The notes under the pieces are model-generated. The model saw only the letters and a program-made list of their open reading frames with translations, made no database searches and was not told where the DNA came from. Shown one piece after another: positions 16,484-25,634 of a stretch of DNA of 64,000 nt. Position 1 is the stretch's first letter, and each line of letters opens with the position of its first letter. Location: positions 2,111,235 through 2,175,234 of the forward strand of contig NZ_WOTN01000001.1 of the NCBI RefSeq assembly GCF_010993745.1, in the 5' to 3' direction. The stretch comes from Fodinicola acaciae (GTDB taxonomy: Bacteria > Actinomycetota > Actinomycetes > Mycobacteriales > HKI-0501). The translations under genes and the position numbers were made by a program.

Positions 16484-18187
16484 TCAGGACTTCAGCGAGG
16501 GGAAGTCGTCCTCGGTGAACTCGCCATCGACGCGAGCCGCTGCCGAGGCGTGGACGTCCTGTTCGCGGCCGCGCAGCTCGACGCGGCGGATCTTGCCGGA
16601 GATCGTCTTGGGCAACTCGGCGAACTCCAGCCGGCGGATCCGCTTGTATGGCGCCAAATGTTCGCGCGCGAACCGCATGATCGACTCGGCGGTCTCGGCG
16701 GTGGGCTCGTAGCCGGCGGCCAGCACCACGTACGCCTTCGGCACGGCGAGCCGGATCGGATCCGGTGACGGCACGACCGCCGCCTCCACCACGGCCTCGT
16801 GCTCGATCAGCACGCTCTCCAGCTCGAACGGCGAGATCCGGTAGTCCGACGCCTTGAACACGTCGTCCGTGCGCCCGACGTATGTGATGTAGCCGTCGGC
16901 GTCCCGCGATCCGACGTCGCCGGTGTGGTAGTAGCCACCGTGCATCGCCTCGGCCGTACGGTCCGCGTCGTCGCGATAGCCGGTCATCAGCGCCACCGGC
17001 CGGTGCGCCAGGTCGAGGCAGATCTCGCCTTCCTCGGCCGGCTGGCCGGTGATCGGGTCGACCAACGCCACGACATATCCCGGCAGCGGCCGGCCCATCG
17101 ACCCGGGTTTGAGCGGTTGTCCCGGCGGGTTGCCGATCTGCGCGGTCGTCTCGGTCTGGCCGAAGCCGTCCCGCAGCGTCAGGCCCCAGTGCTGCCTGAC
17201 CTGCTCGATGACCTCCGGGTTGAGCGGCTCACCGGCGCCGACGACCTCGCGCAGCGGCACCTTCACCGTGCTCAGGTCGGCCTGGATGAGCATCCGCCAG
17301 ACCGTCGGCGGCGCGCAGAAACTCGCGACGTTGCAGCGTACGAGCTGGTCGAACAGCGCCGCCGCGTCGAACCGCTTGTAGTTGTAGATCAGCACGGTCG
17401 CCTCGGCGATCCACGGCGCGAACACGTTGCTCCACGCGTGTTTGGCCCAGCCCGGCGAGGAGATGTTGAGGTGTACGTCGCCGGGTTTGAGGCCGATCCA
17501 GAACATCGTGGACAGGTGGCCGACCGGATACGAGACGTGCGTGTGCTCGACCAGCTTCGGCTTCGCGGTCGTGCCGGAGGTGAAATACAGCAGCAGCGGA
17601 TCGGACGCACGGGTCGGACCGTCGGGCGTGAAGTCGGCCGGGGCGTCGTACGCGTCCGCGTACGACAGCCAGCCATCGACCGCCGCACCGACGGCGATTT
17701 TCGTGTAATCGCCGGCGACATCGGCAAACTTGGCGGCATCGGCGGAGCCCACCACCACGTGCCTGGCGCCGCCACGGTCCACCCGGTCGCGCAGGTCGGC
17801 GGGGCCGAGCAGAGTCGTCGCCGGGATGAGCACGGCTCCGAGCTTGACGCAGGCGAGGATCGTCTCCCACAGCTCGACCTGGTTGCCGAGCATCAGGATC
17901 AGCCGATCGCCGCGTACGACACCTTGCGCGCGCAGCCAGTTGGCCAGCCGGTTGGAACGCTCGGACAGCTCCGCGTACGTCAGTTTCCGCTCCGAGCCGT
18001 CCTCCTCGACGATCCAGAGCGCCAACCCGTCGTTGTCGCGCGCGACCGCGTCGAACCAGTCCAGCGCGAAGTTGAACTCCTCCAGCTCCGGCCACCGGAA
18101 ATCGGCCTTCGCGGTGGCGTAGTCCTCACGGTGCTCGAGCAGGAAATCCCGCGCTTTCCGGAACGTTTCGGTCGGGGTGTCTGCCAT
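16484..18187 (-). CDS. AMP-dependent acyl-CoA synthetase
   Basis: A 567-residue ANL-superfamily ligase that adenylates a carboxylic acid and transfers it to coenzyme A. Motifs: P-loop YFTSGTTAKPKLVEHTH near residue 200, GWAKHAW, DGFGQTET, HTGDVGSRDADGYI and the catalytic lysine region PKTISGKIRRVEL near the C-terminus. The ACSM-like and acetyl-CoA-synthetase-like features point to a short- or medium-chain acid, which is not certain. Start ATG 18187 follows AGGGAGG; the longer frame adds 9 residues without support. It is divergent from lpd with a shared 134-base promoter region. Confidence 0.9.
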   Translation of the reverse strand: MADTPTETFRKARDFLLEHREDYATAKADFRWPELEEFNFALDWFDAVARDNDGLALWIVEEDGSERKLTYAELSERSNRLANWLRAQGVVRGDRLILMLGNQVELWETILACVKLGAVLIPATTLLGPADLRDRVDRGGARHVVVGSADAAKFADVAGDYTKIAVGAAVDGWLSYADAYDAPADFTPDGPTRASDPLLLYFTSGTTAKPKLVEHTHVSYPVGHLSTMFWIGLKPGDVHLNISSPGWAKHAWSNVFAPWIAEATVLIYNYKRFDAAALFDQLVRCNVASFCAPPTVWRMLIQADLSTVKVPLREVVGAGEPLNPEVIEQVRQHWGLTLRDGFGQTETTAQIGNPPGQPLKPGSMGRPLPGYVVALVDPITGQPAEEGEICLDLAHRPVALMTGYRDDADRTAEAMHGGYYHTGDVGSRDADGYITYVGRTDDVFKASDYRISPFELESVLIEHEAVVEAAVVPSPDPIRLAVPKAYVVLAAGYEPTAETAESIMRFAREHLAPYKRIRRLEFAELPKTISGKIRRVELRGREQDVHASAAARVDGEFTEDDFPSLKS

Positions 18188-18321
18188 CGCGCGCCTCCCT
18201 GACTGGCCGGTCAAGTCCTGTGATCAGCAACACTAGCCAGCGCCGGGGGACCTCGCGACAGCGCTATCCCAGCCACAGTGCCAAGATGGGGATCGTCCCA
18301 CGTCAAACGTCAGGAGAACCC

Positions 18322-19701
18322 GTGACAGACGGCAACACCGCGTACGACATCGTCATCCTCGGTGGCGGCAGCGGTGGGTACGCATGCGCGTTGCGCGCGG
18401 TCGACCTCGGCAAGTCGGTCGCGCTGATCGAAAAAGACAAAGCCGGCGGCACCTGCCTGCATTACGGCTGCATTCCGACCAAGGCCCTGCTGCACGCCGC
18501 CGAGGTCGCCGACCTCGCGCGCGACGGGATGGAGTTCGGCATCAAGACGACGCTGGCCGGCATCGACATGGGTGCGGTGCACTCGTACAAGGACGGTGTG
18601 GTCAACCGGCTGCACAAAGGCCTGCAAGGCACGTTGAAATCGCGTGGCGTCAGCTACGTCGAAGGCCCCGGCAAGCTGGTCTCCCCCACCGCCGTCGAGG
18701 TCGACGGCAAGCGTTACGAAGGCCGTCACGTCGTGCTGGCCACCGGGTCGCAGCCGAAATGGTTCCCCGGATTCGAGCCGGACGGCGAGCGGATCATCAC
18801 CAGCGACCACGCGCTCAAGCTCGACCGCGTACCGGCCAGCGTCGTCATCCTCGGCGCCGGCGCGATCGGCGTGGAGTTCGCCTCGATCTGGCGCTCCTTC
18901 GGCGCCGACGTGACGATCGTCGAGGCGCTGCCCAACCTCGTACCGCTGGAGGACAAGGACTCCTCCAAGCTGCTGGAGCGCGCGTTCCGCAAGCGGAAGA
19001 TCGCCTTCCACACCGGCACCAAAGCCACCCAGGTCGAGAAGACCGACAGCGGCGTCAAGGTGTCGCTGGAAAACGGCAAGGAGCTGGAGGCCGAGCTGCT
19101 GCTGGTCGCGGTCGGCCGCGGACCGGTGTCGGCCGAGCTCGGCTACGAAGAGCAGGGCGTACGCGTCGAGCGCGGCAACGTCGTGGTCGACGAGCTGTGC
19201 CGCACGAGCGTGCCGACCATCTCCGCGGTCGGCGACCTGATCGCCACGCCGCAGTTCGCTCACGTCGGCTTCCAGGAAGGCATCCTGGTCGCCGAGCGGC
19301 TGGCCGGCCTGGACGTGCTGCCGATCGATTACGCCGGCATCCCGCGGATCACCTACTCCGACCCCGAGGTCGCCTCGGTCGGCCTGACTTCCGAGCAGGC
19401 CAAGGAAAAGTACGGCGAGACCAACGAGGTGTCCTACAACCTGGCCGCCAACGGCAAGTCGCTGATCCTGCAGACGCAGGGTGCGGTCAAGGTGATCGCG
19501 GTCAAGGACGGCCCGGTGGTCGGTGTCCACATGGTGGGTGCGCGGGTCGGCGAGCTGCTCGCCGAGGCACAGTTGATCTACAACTGGGAGGCGTTCCCGG
19601 CCGAGGTGGCGCAGTTCATCCACGGCCACCCGTCGCAGTCGGAGGCCATCGGCGAGGCGCACTTGGCGCTGGCCGGCAAACCACTGCACTTCCACAACTG
19701 A
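18322..19701 (+). CDS. lpdA: dihydrolipoamide dehydrogenase (E3)
   Basis: A 459-residue FAD flavoprotein that reoxidises dihydrolipoyl groups on 2-oxoacid dehydrogenase complexes and passes electrons to NAD. FAD-binding GGGSGG is at residues 14-19, the redox disulfide Cys45/Cys50 is in [16 protein letters not shown], a second dinucleotide fold is near [11 protein letters not shown], and the active-site His-Glu pair is in [11 protein letters not shown]. The His-Tyr/Thr variant of the disulfide loop is the actinobacterial type. Start is GTG 18322 with CAGGAGA upstream; the open frame extends further but that part is not E3-like. The E2 gene follows 37 bases later, so they form an operon. Confidence 0.96.
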   Translation: MTDGNTAYDIVILGGGSGGYACALRAVDLGKSVALIEKDKAGGTCLHYGCIPTKALLHAAEVADLARDGMEFGIKTTLAGIDMGAVHSYKDGVVNRLHKGLQGTLKSRGVSYVEGPGKLVSPTAVEVDGKRYEGRHVVLATGSQPKWFPGFEPDGERIITSDHALKLDRVPASVVILGAGAIGVEFASIWRSFGADVTIVEALPNLVPLEDKDSSKLLERAFRKRKIAFHTGTKATQVEKTDSGVKVSLENGKELEAELLLVAVGRGPVSAELGYEEQGVRVERGNVVVDELCRTSVPTISAVGDLIATPQFAHVGFQEGILVAERLAGLDVLPIDYAGIPRITYSDPEVASVGLTSEQAKEKYGETNEVSYNLAANGKSLILQTQGAVKVIAVKDGPVVGVHMVGARVGELLAEAQLIYNWEAFPAEVAQFIHGHPSQSEAIGEAHLALAGKPLHFHN

Positions 19702-19738
19702 AACCGCTAACGAGAAACTAGAGGGAGTCGCAACCGAC

Positions 19739-21517
19739 ATGCCGGTCTCCGTCAAACTGCCCGCGCTCGGCGAAAGCGTCACAGAAGGCACCGTCACCCG
19801 CTGGCTGAAGCAGGAAGGCGATCAGGTCGAGGCTGACGAGCCTTTGCTGGAGGTCTCGACCGACAAGGTCGACACCGAGATCCCGTCCCCGGCGTCAGGC
19901 ACGCTGAGCAAGATCGTGGTCGCCGAGGACGAGACGGTCGAGGTCGGCGCCGAGCTGGCCATCATCAACGACGGCGGATCCGGCGAAGCCGCTCCGGCGC
20001 CGGCCGCCGAGGAGCCTGCCGCCGCTGAGCCGGCACCCGAGCCCGAGCCCGAGCCCGAGCCGGCCGCTGAGGCGCAAGCTCCAGCCGCCGAGCCGGAGCC
20101 GGCGCCGGCAGCAGCGTCTGGCGGCGACGGCGCGCGTACGCCGGTGAGCCTGCCGGCGCTCGGCGAGTCGGTCACCGAAGGCACCGTCACGCGCTGGCTC
20201 AAGCAGGTCGGCGACTCCGTCGCGGTCGACGAGCCGCTGTTGGAGGTCTCCACCGACAAGGTCGACACCGAGATCCCGTCGCCGGTGGCCGGCACCCTGC
20301 TGGAGATCACCGTCGGCGAGGACGAGACCGCGCCGGTCGGTGCGCAGCTCGCGGTGGTCGGCACGAGCGACGGCGCCGCGGCTCCTGCCGCAGCTCCTGC
20401 CGCCACGCCCGAGCCGGCGGCTGAGGCGCCTCAGCCTGCCGCTGAGCCGGAAGCACCGAAGCAGGAAGCACCGAAGCAGGAGGCGCCGGCTCCGGCGGCC
20501 GCAGCTCCGGCTCCAGCTGCTCCGGCTCCGGTTCCGGCTCCGGCTCAGCAGACCGCGAACGGTGACGCGTCCGGCGCGTATGTGACGCCGCTGGTCCGCA
20601 AGCTGGCCGCCGAGCACAACGTCGACCTGTCCAGCGTGCAGGGCAGCGGCGTCGGCGGCCGGATTCGCAAGCAGGACATCCTCGACGCGGCCGCCAAGGC
20701 CAAGGCCGCCGCGGCCGCTCCGGCTCCGGCCGCCGCGCCGTCGACGGCCCCGGCGCCGAGCGCCACCGGCGCGGTCAGCGACGCGGCCGCCGCGCTGCGC
20801 GGCAAGACCGAGCCGCTGTCGCGGATCCGCAAGCTGATCGCCAAGCGGATGGTGCAGTCGCTGCAGACCGCGGCTCAGCTGACCACGGTCATCGAGGTCG
20901 ACGTCACCAAGATCGCCAAGCTCCGCCAGCAGGTCAAGAACGACTTCCTCGCGCGCGAAGGCGTGAAACTGTCGTTCCTGCCGTTCTTCGCGCTGGCCAC
21001 CGTCGAGGCGCTGCGGCAGCACCCGCTGCTCAACGCGACCTGGGAGGACGAGGAGACCGTCACCTACCACGACGCCGAGCACCTCGGCATTGCGGTGGAC
21101 AGTCCGCGCGGCCTGGTCGTACCCGTCGTCCACAACGCCGGCGACCTCAATCTGGCCGGCCTGGCCCGCAAGATCGCCGACCTGGCCGAGCGCGTACGCA
21201 CCAACAAGGCCAGTCCGGACGAGCTCGGCGGCGGTTCCTTCACGCTGACCAACACCGGCAGCCGTGGCGCGCTCTTCGACACGCCGATCCTGAACCAGCC
21301 GCAGGTCGGCATGCTGGGCACTGGCTCGGTCGTGAAGCGCGCGGTCGTGGTCGACGACGAAGAGCACGGCGAGATCATCGTGCCGCGCTCGATGGTCTAC
21401 CTGGCGCTCACGTACGACCACCGCCTGGTCGACGGCGCCGACGCGGCTCGCTTCCTGGTCACCATCAAGGAGCGGCTGGAAGGCGGCTCCTTCCAGAGCG
21501 AGCTCGGCCTGTCCTAG
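19739..21517 (+). CDS. sucB: 2-oxoacid dehydrogenase E2 with two lipoyl domains (dihydrolipoamide succinyl/acetyltransferase)
   Basis: A 592-residue acyltransferase core of a 2-oxoacid dehydrogenase complex. Order of parts: lipoyl domain 1 (lipoylated Lys43 in [12 protein letters not shown]), Ala/Pro/Glu linker, lipoyl domain 2 (Lys174 in the same sequence), a long Ala/Pro linker with repeated EAPKQ units, an E3-binding domain near 280-315 ([17 protein letters not shown]), and the catalytic domain ending in [11 protein letters not shown] with His561 and Asp565. In actinobacteria this gene (dlaT/sucB) serves pyruvate and often 2-oxoglutarate oxidation, so the symbol is approximate. It depends on lipB (35116) and lipA (53153) for lipoylation. 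Confidence 0.94.
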   Translation: MPVSVKLPALGESVTEGTVTRWLKQEGDQVEADEPLLEVSTDKVDTEIPSPASGTLSKIVVAEDETVEVGAELAIINDGGSGEAAPAPAAEEPAAAEPAPEPEPEPEPAAEAQAPAAEPEPAPAAASGGDGARTPVSLPALGESVTEGTVTRWLKQVGDSVAVDEPLLEVSTDKVDTEIPSPVAGTLLEITVGEDETAPVGAQLAVVGTSDGAAAPAAAPAATPEPAAEAPQPAAEPEAPKQEAPKQEAPAPAAAAPAPAAPAPVPAPAQQTANGDASGAYVTPLVRKLAAEHNVDLSSVQGSGVGGRIRKQDILDAAAKAKAAAAAPAPAAAPSTAPAPSATGAVSDAAAALRGKTEPLSRIRKLIAKRMVQSLQTAAQLTTVIEVDVTKIAKLRQQVKNDFLAREGVKLSFLPFFALATVEALRQHPLLNATWEDEETVTYHDAEHLGIAVDSPRGLVVPVVHNAGDLNLAGLARKIADLAERVRTNKASPDELGGGSFTLTNTGSRGALFDTPILNQPQVGMLGTGSVVKRAVVVDDEEHGEIIVPRSMVYLALTYDHRLVDGADAARFLVTIKERLEGGSFQSELGLS

Positions 21518-21544
21518 CGACACCGCCGCTTCTTCCGCGACCTC

Positions 21545-21588
21545 GACGTTTTGGAGGTCGACATGCCGGAAATGGCCTCCAAAACGTC
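21545..21588 (+). terminator. Hairpin downstream of the E2 gene
   Basis: GACGTTTTGGAGG (21545-21557) is exactly complementary to CCTCCAAAACGTC (21576-21588) with 18 bases between. It lies 28 bases after the E2 stop and 46 bases before the epimerase start, both rightward. It may end or attenuate the lpd-E2 transcript; there is no T-tract. Confidence 0.6.
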
Positions 21589-21633
21589 AAGCTCGCGAAC
21601 TCGACAGCTACTGGTACAAGCGAGGATGAGGTC

Positions 21634-22539
21634 ATGCGGGTCGCGGTTACCGGAGCGAGCGGTTTGATCGGGTCGGCGTTGGTGCCGGTGTTGGTCGCCG
21701 ACGGGCACGAGGTCGTGACGCTCGTACGGCGCGAGCCAGCGGCTGGCGAGGTGCGGTGGGACCCGGCGCGGCGCGAGCTGGATCCGGAGGTGTTCGCCGA
21801 GATCGACGCCGTCGTGCATCTCGCTGGTGCCGGCGTCGGCGACCGCCGGTGGTCGGCGACGTACAAGAAGACGCTGCTGGACAGTCGCATCGACGGCACG
21901 ACGGCCGTCGCGGGCGCGTTGGCTGCGGTGGCCGCGGACGGGCGGGAGCGTGTGCTGCTGTCGGCGTCGGCGGTCGGATGGTACGGCGACGCGAGCGACC
22001 ACGAGGTAGACGAGTCGAGCCCGCGCGGCGGTGGGTTTCTCGCAGACCTGGTGCGCGAGTGGGAGGCGTCGACCGGCCCGGCGGAGGATGCCGGCGTACG
22101 GGTCGCCCATCTGCGCAGCGGCCTGGTCTGCGACCGCTCCGGCGGGCTGATGCGCAAACTGCTGCCGATCTTCCGGCTCGGCGCGGGTGGCCCGATGGGC
22201 TCTGGGCGGCAGTGCTGGCCGTGGATCACCTTGCCCGACGAGCTTGCCGCGATCCGGTTTCTCATGACGCACCGGGAAGTCTCTGGCGCCGTCAACCTGG
22301 TGGCGCCGCAGCCGGCCACCAACGCCGAGTTCGCCACGGCTTTGGGCAATGCGCTCCACCGGCCGGCTATCGTTCCCGCGCCGGCGTTCGCGCTGCGGTT
22401 GGCGCTCGGCGAGTTCGCCGACGAGGGTGTCCTCATTGGCCAGCGGGTGGTGCCCAAGGTGCTCCTCGACGCGGGATTCACCTTCCAGCATCCGCGGCTC
22501 GACGAGGCCATGCGGTGGATCGCCTCACGCTTGGTCTAA
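21634..22539 (+). CDS. TIGR01777-family NAD(P)-dependent epimerase
   Basis: A 301-residue SDR-like protein of the YfcH/TIGR01777 family, related to plant SULA/GC1 proteins of plastid division. The nucleotide-binding motif VTGASGLIGSALVP is at the N-terminus and the stretch DAVVHLAGAGVGDRRWS plus SASAVGWYGD are family marks. The C-terminal DUF1731-like part ends VPKVLLDAGFTFQHP. Its true substrate is unknown. Start ATG 21634. Its place directly after E2 and before lipB repeats the mycobacterial order dlaT-Rv2216-lipB. It converges with the next gene, overlapping by 15 bases. Confidence 0.9.
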   Translation: MRVAVTGASGLIGSALVPVLVADGHEVVTLVRREPAAGEVRWDPARRELDPEVFAEIDAVVHLAGAGVGDRRWSATYKKTLLDSRIDGTTAVAGALAAVAADGRERVLLSASAVGWYGDASDHEVDESSPRGGGFLADLVREWEASTGPAEDAGVRVAHLRSGLVCDRSGGLMRKLLPIFRLGAGGPMGSGRQCWPWITLPDELAAIRFLMTHREVSGAVNLVAPQPATNAEFATALGNALHRPAIVPAPAFALRLALGEFADEGVLIGQRVVPKVLLDAGFTFQHPRLDEAMRWIASRLV

Positions 22540-23100
22540 CCCGAGCGCCGCGAGGAAGCGCGGATGCGCTGCGGTCACCTCCACGCCGGCACCGCGGTTG
22601 GAGTTGAGCCGCGCCACGCGGTCCCATTGGCTTGCCCGCAGGGGCACCAGGGCGCCGGGAAGGGCAAATGCGGCGCAAGCCGCCGCCACGCGGGTCCACT
22701 CGGGAAGCGCGAGGCCGAAATAGCCGCTCGCGCCGAGCATGACCGCGAACACAGCCAGCGTGCCGAAAAACCACCCGCCGGCCACCCATCGCAGGATCCT
22801 CCGGCGCAGCAGGCAGCGCGGGCAGAACGGCCAGCCGCTGATCGAAACCGGAAAGCTGAAGCCGGCGGTCGCACGATAGGCGCGGTCGGCGTCCGACCGA
22901 CGGCTCAGCGCGAAGGTCCGCCGGCTCTCCCCGTACTTGGCGAGCGTCGGCTGCAAAGCGTTGAAAGACTCGTGTGCGATGGTCGGACGACCGTGGCGTA
23001 CGCAGCAAGCGGGCAGCGGGGCGCGAGCGCCCGACCTCCGGACCGGAAACACGACGGACCGACCGCGATCGCCTTTCCAGGCGGGCGAACCAAGCGGCAT
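22525..23100 (-). CDS. membrane protein with cysteine pairs, unknown function
   Basis: A 191-residue protein without a family I can name. An N-terminal basic region contains PACCVRHG and a polar stretch; residues around 100 hold CPRCLLRRRILRW, then two hydrophobic helices (WFFGTLAVFAVMLGASGYFGLALP and VAAACAAFALPGALVPL), and a short charged tail. The CxxC and CC pairs with an upstream HG suggest a zinc-ribbon or redox site next to the membrane. Start ATG 23100 is set by GAGGGAGG; the frame is open further upstream without support. The end overlaps the epimerase gene on the other strand. Confidence 0.6.
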   Translation of the reverse strand: MPLGSPAWKGDRGRSVVFPVRRSGARAPLPACCVRHGRPTIAHESFNALQPTLAKYGESRRTFALSRRSDADRAYRATAGFSFPVSISGWPFCPRCLLRRRILRWVAGGWFFGTLAVFAVMLGASGYFGLALPEWTRVAAACAAFALPGALVPLRASQWDRVARLNSNRGAGVEVTAAHPRFLAALGLDQA

Positions 23101-23200
23101 GGTGACCTCCCTCGTCCCGACGACTGTCGAGATTAGGAGCCGCTCACGGCCGGCAGATCCCCGTTTTGTGCCAACGCCGAGAAAATGTCGGAGGTGGGAG

Positions 23201-23231
23201 CTAGTGTCCCGAGTCCGACTCGGGACACTAG
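23201..23231. repeat. 31-base near-perfect palindrome
   Basis: CTAGTGTCCCGAGTC (23201-23215) and GACTCGGGACACTAG (23217-23231) are exact complements around a single central C. It lies between two divergent genes (stop-free region upstream of both 23100 and 23271). With almost no loop it is better suited to bind a protein dimer or cruciform than to fold as an RNA terminator; it might also be a dispersed intergenic repeat. Confidence 0.65.
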
Positions 23232-23270
23232 TCTCCAGGCGCGACATCGACCCCGGAGGAGAACGTACGC

Positions 23271-23696
23271 ATGAACCTGACAGCAGGCCTTGCCGCCGAC
23301 CGGCGCGAGCACGTCGAGGCCCGGCTCCGCGGCAACCTGATGGCGTGGCTGACGACCGTACGGCCGGACGGCCAGCCGCGCACCGTGCCGGTGTGGTTTC
23401 TGATCCGCGACGACGACACGATCCTGATCTACAGCCGGCCGGGCAAGGCCAAGCTGACCAACCTCGCCAGCAATCCGCACGTGACGCTGGCGCTCGACGT
23501 CAGCGACCTCGGCCGTGACGTGATCACCATCGACGGCACCGCGAAGGTGGTCACGGACCAGCCGCCGGCCAACGAGGTGCCGGCGTATGTGGCGAAGTAC
23601 GCCGAGCGGATCGGTGCGCTGTTCGAGACGCCGGAGCGCTTCGCGAGCATGTTCGACACGGCCGTCGTGGTCACGCCGACCCGTTTGCGGGCCTAG
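23271..23696 (+). CDS. PPOX-class F420-dependent oxidoreductase
   Basis: A 141-residue split-barrel flavin/deazaflavin protein related to pyridoxamine 5'-phosphate oxidase. Text such as [37 protein letters not shown] and YAEKY-like [10 protein letters not shown] matches the F420-binding group (TIGR03667-like, Rv3369 kind) known from mycobacteria. It would reduce an unknown small substrate with F420H2 as a homodimer. Start ATG 23271 has GGAGGAGAA upstream. Its last 26 bases overlap the end of the response regulator gene on the opposite strand. Confidence 0.85.
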   Translation: MNLTAGLAADRREHVEARLRGNLMAWLTTVRPDGQPRTVPVWFLIRDDDTILIYSRPGKAKLTNLASNPHVTLALDVSDLGRDVITIDGTAKVVTDQPPANEVPAYVAKYAERIGALFETPERFASMFDTAVVVTPTRLRA

Positions 23697-24375
23697 AGTC
23701 TGTTTCGAAACAGGCCCTAGGAAGCCGAGCGGGGTCGGCGGTGCCGGTCTGCCAGGCCCAGGCGGCGATGCCGACCCGGTTACGCACACCGAGCTTGCGC
23801 TGGACGCTGGCCAGGTGGTTTTTCACCGTACCGGCGGAAAGATACAGCTCGTCGGCGATCTCGGCGTTGGTGCTGCCGCCGGCCACCAGCCGCACCACGT
23901 CGAGCTCGCGCGGCGTCAGCGGCTCGCCGGCCGGTGACGGCGACAGCCGGCGCGGCGGTCCGAGCTGGCGGAGCAGCCGTACGGTCAGCTGCGGACTGAT
24001 CAGCGTGTCGCCGGCCATCGCCGCGCGGACCGCCTCGATCAGCAGCGCTGGCCCCGACCTTTTGAGCAGGAAGCCGCAAGCGCCGTCACGCAGCGCGGTG
24101 TGCACGTATTCGTCCAGGTCGAAGGTGGTCACGACGATGACCCGTGTCGAGTCGGCCAGCAGGCGGGTGACCTCCAGGCCGTCCAGCCGCGGCATCCGGA
24201 TGTCGGCCAGCAGCACGTCGGGCTTCAGGTGGCGTGCGGTCTCCACGGCGGCCCGGCCGTCGGCCGCCTCGCCGACCACGGTCATGTCCGGCTGCGCCTC
24301 CAACACCATCCGGAAGGCCGTACGGATGCCTTCCTGGTCGTCGGCGATCACGATGCGAATTGCCCGGCCGATCAC
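23671..24375 (-). CDS. NarL/LuxR-type response regulator
   Basis: A 234-residue two-component regulator. Receiver domain: acidic pair Asp12/Asp13, phosphoacceptor Asp58 in [12 protein letters not shown], Thr in IVVTTFD and Lys in FLLKRSG. The C-terminal LuxR helix-turn-helix is [25 protein letters not shown] split over two helices then TVKNHLASV. Start GTG 24375 overlaps the kinase stop (GTGA), so it is coupled to the kinase at 24372. The gene's last codons run through a palindrome at 23692-23721 and overlap the F420 gene, an odd tail ([15 protein letters not shown]) that looks like a terminator read as protein. Confidence 0.92.
   Translation of the reverse strand: MIGRAIRIVIADDQEGIRTAFRMVLEAQPDMTVVGEAADGRAAVETARHLKPDVLLADIRMPRLDGLEVTRLLADSTRVIVVTTFDLDEYVHTALRDGACGFLLKRSGPALLIEAVRAAMAGDTLISPQLTVRLLRQLGPPRRLSPSPAGEPLTPRELDVVRLVAGGSTNAEIADELYLSAGTVKNHLASVQRKLGVRNRVGIAAWAWQTGTADPARLPRACFETDSRPANGSA
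23692..23721. terminator. TTTCGAAA-centred hairpin inside overlapping gene ends
   Basis: Bases 23692-23706 pair with 23707-23721 around the centre TTTCGAAA; one mismatch and one G-T pair are allowed. It lies where the F420 gene and the response regulator end against each other. The central 16 bases (GTCTGTTTCGAAACAG) recur exactly in the palindrome at 31642-31663. Confidence 0.6.
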
Positions 24376-25481
24376 GCGGCCGCCACCGGCAGCCGCACCG
24401 ACAGGCACCAACCGGGCTCGGCCGGGCCGGCGGTGAGCGTGCCGCCGAGCACCTCGACCCGCTCGGCCAGTCCGGACAGGCCGAGGCCGCCGCGCCGGCC
24501 GGTGTCGAGGACGGGCTCGCCGTCGTTGGTCACCGTCAGCCGCACGCTCTGACCGCTGCGTACCAGGCTCACCAGCACCTCCTGAGCGTCGGGCGCGTGC
24601 CGGCGTACGTTGGTCAACGCCTCGGTCACCACGCGATAGACCGTGCTGCCGACATCGCGCGGCACGGCCTGAATGAGATCCGGCGACATGTCGAGCCGTA
24701 CGCGCGCCGATCCGGCGGCGGTGAACCGCTCGGCGAGCTCGGCAAGGTCGGCCAGCCCCGGCACCGGCTCTCGGTCGCTGTCCCAGTGCAGCGCGTGCAC
24801 GGTCTGGTCGATCGAGCCGAGAGCACGCAGGCCGGCGGCCTCGATGCGCTCAAGCGCCGCGGTGTCGCCGTCGCTGAGAAACCGCGCGGCCTGCGCCTGC
24901 GCGACCATCTCGCTCACGTCGTGTGCGACGAAGTCGTGCAGGTCGCGAGCCAGCCGCAGCCGCTGCTCGCGGCGAGCCTCGGACACCGCGCGCACGCGCT
25001 CGACGGCGTTCCAGCGAAGGTAAGCGGCTGCCGCCGCCACGGCGATCGCCGGCATCCCCCACAGCGCGCACGACGCCAGCGCCTCAACGAACGAGGCCGG
25101 CGGCAGGAAACGGAGCACGGCCAACGCGACGGCCAGGCCGGCCACGCCCGCCGCGCCGAACGTCCACCTGGTCCCGCCCCAGCGCACGGCGAGGAACACC
25201 AGCGCGACCAGAGTCGCCGGCTCGACCAACAGCCAGCCGGGTGCGTGGTCGCGCGGCGGACCGGCGTAGACGATCGTGCCGCCGATCGAGACCGCCGCAG
25301 CGATCGCCAGCAGCCAGAACCGCGGCGGCCACCAGAGCAGCGTGGCGGTCGCGACGGCGGCCACGACCGAACCCGGCACCAGGTCGTACGCGCTCAGCTG
25401 CGAGGCCGCGGTGGTGGTCGCGGCCAGGAACGCGGCGGCGAACACCACCGCCACGCTCCGGCGCAACCAGGTCTTACCCAC
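24372..25481 (-). CDS. HisKA_3-type sensor histidine kinase
   Basis: A 369-residue NarL-system kinase. The first half carries about five membrane segments with short loops, so the signal is probably sensed in or near the membrane. The dimerisation helix has [17 protein letters not shown], where the first His is the phosphorylation site, followed by a HATPase domain with [10 protein letters not shown] and [16 protein letters not shown]. Start GTG 25481 is chosen because the protein then begins [14 protein letters not shown] just before the first helix; the frame is open for 53 more codons that look non-coding. It is coupled to its regulator. Target genes unknown; the adjacent membrane protein at 25635 is a candidate. 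Confidence 0.9.
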   Translation of the reverse strand: MGKTWLRRSVAVVFAAAFLAATTTAASQLSAYDLVPGSVVAAVATATLLWWPPRFWLLAIAAAVSIGGTIVYAGPPRDHAPGWLLVEPATLVALVFLAVRWGGTRWTFGAAGVAGLAVALAVLRFLPPASFVEALASCALWGMPAIAVAAAAAYLRWNAVERVRAVSEARREQRLRLARDLHDFVAHDVSEMVAQAQAARFLSDGDTAALERIEAAGLRALGSIDQTVHALHWDSDREPVPGLADLAELAERFTAAGSARVRLDMSPDLIQAVPRDVGSTVYRVVTEALTNVRRHAPDAQEVLVSLVRSGQSVRLTVTNDGEPVLDTGRRGGLGLSGLAERVEVLGGTLTAGPAEPGWCLSVRLPVAAA

Positions 25482-25634
25482 GTCTTGCAGCCTAGAACGG
25501 CCGACCGACAGAAAACCCGTGCCGAACGGCACTGGTGGGCGGCCGAGAGGTCGCCTCCGTGGCCGATCGGCACCTGTGCCGGAAGGTCCGGCGAGCCGAG
25601 GCTGGAGCCGTCCGAATGCGAAGGGATGGCTCCG

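Noticed and set aside
24234-25634. Upstream extension of the membrane-protein frame (about 460 extra codons)
   Set aside because: It runs antisense to the kinase and regulator genes and has no domain resemblance.
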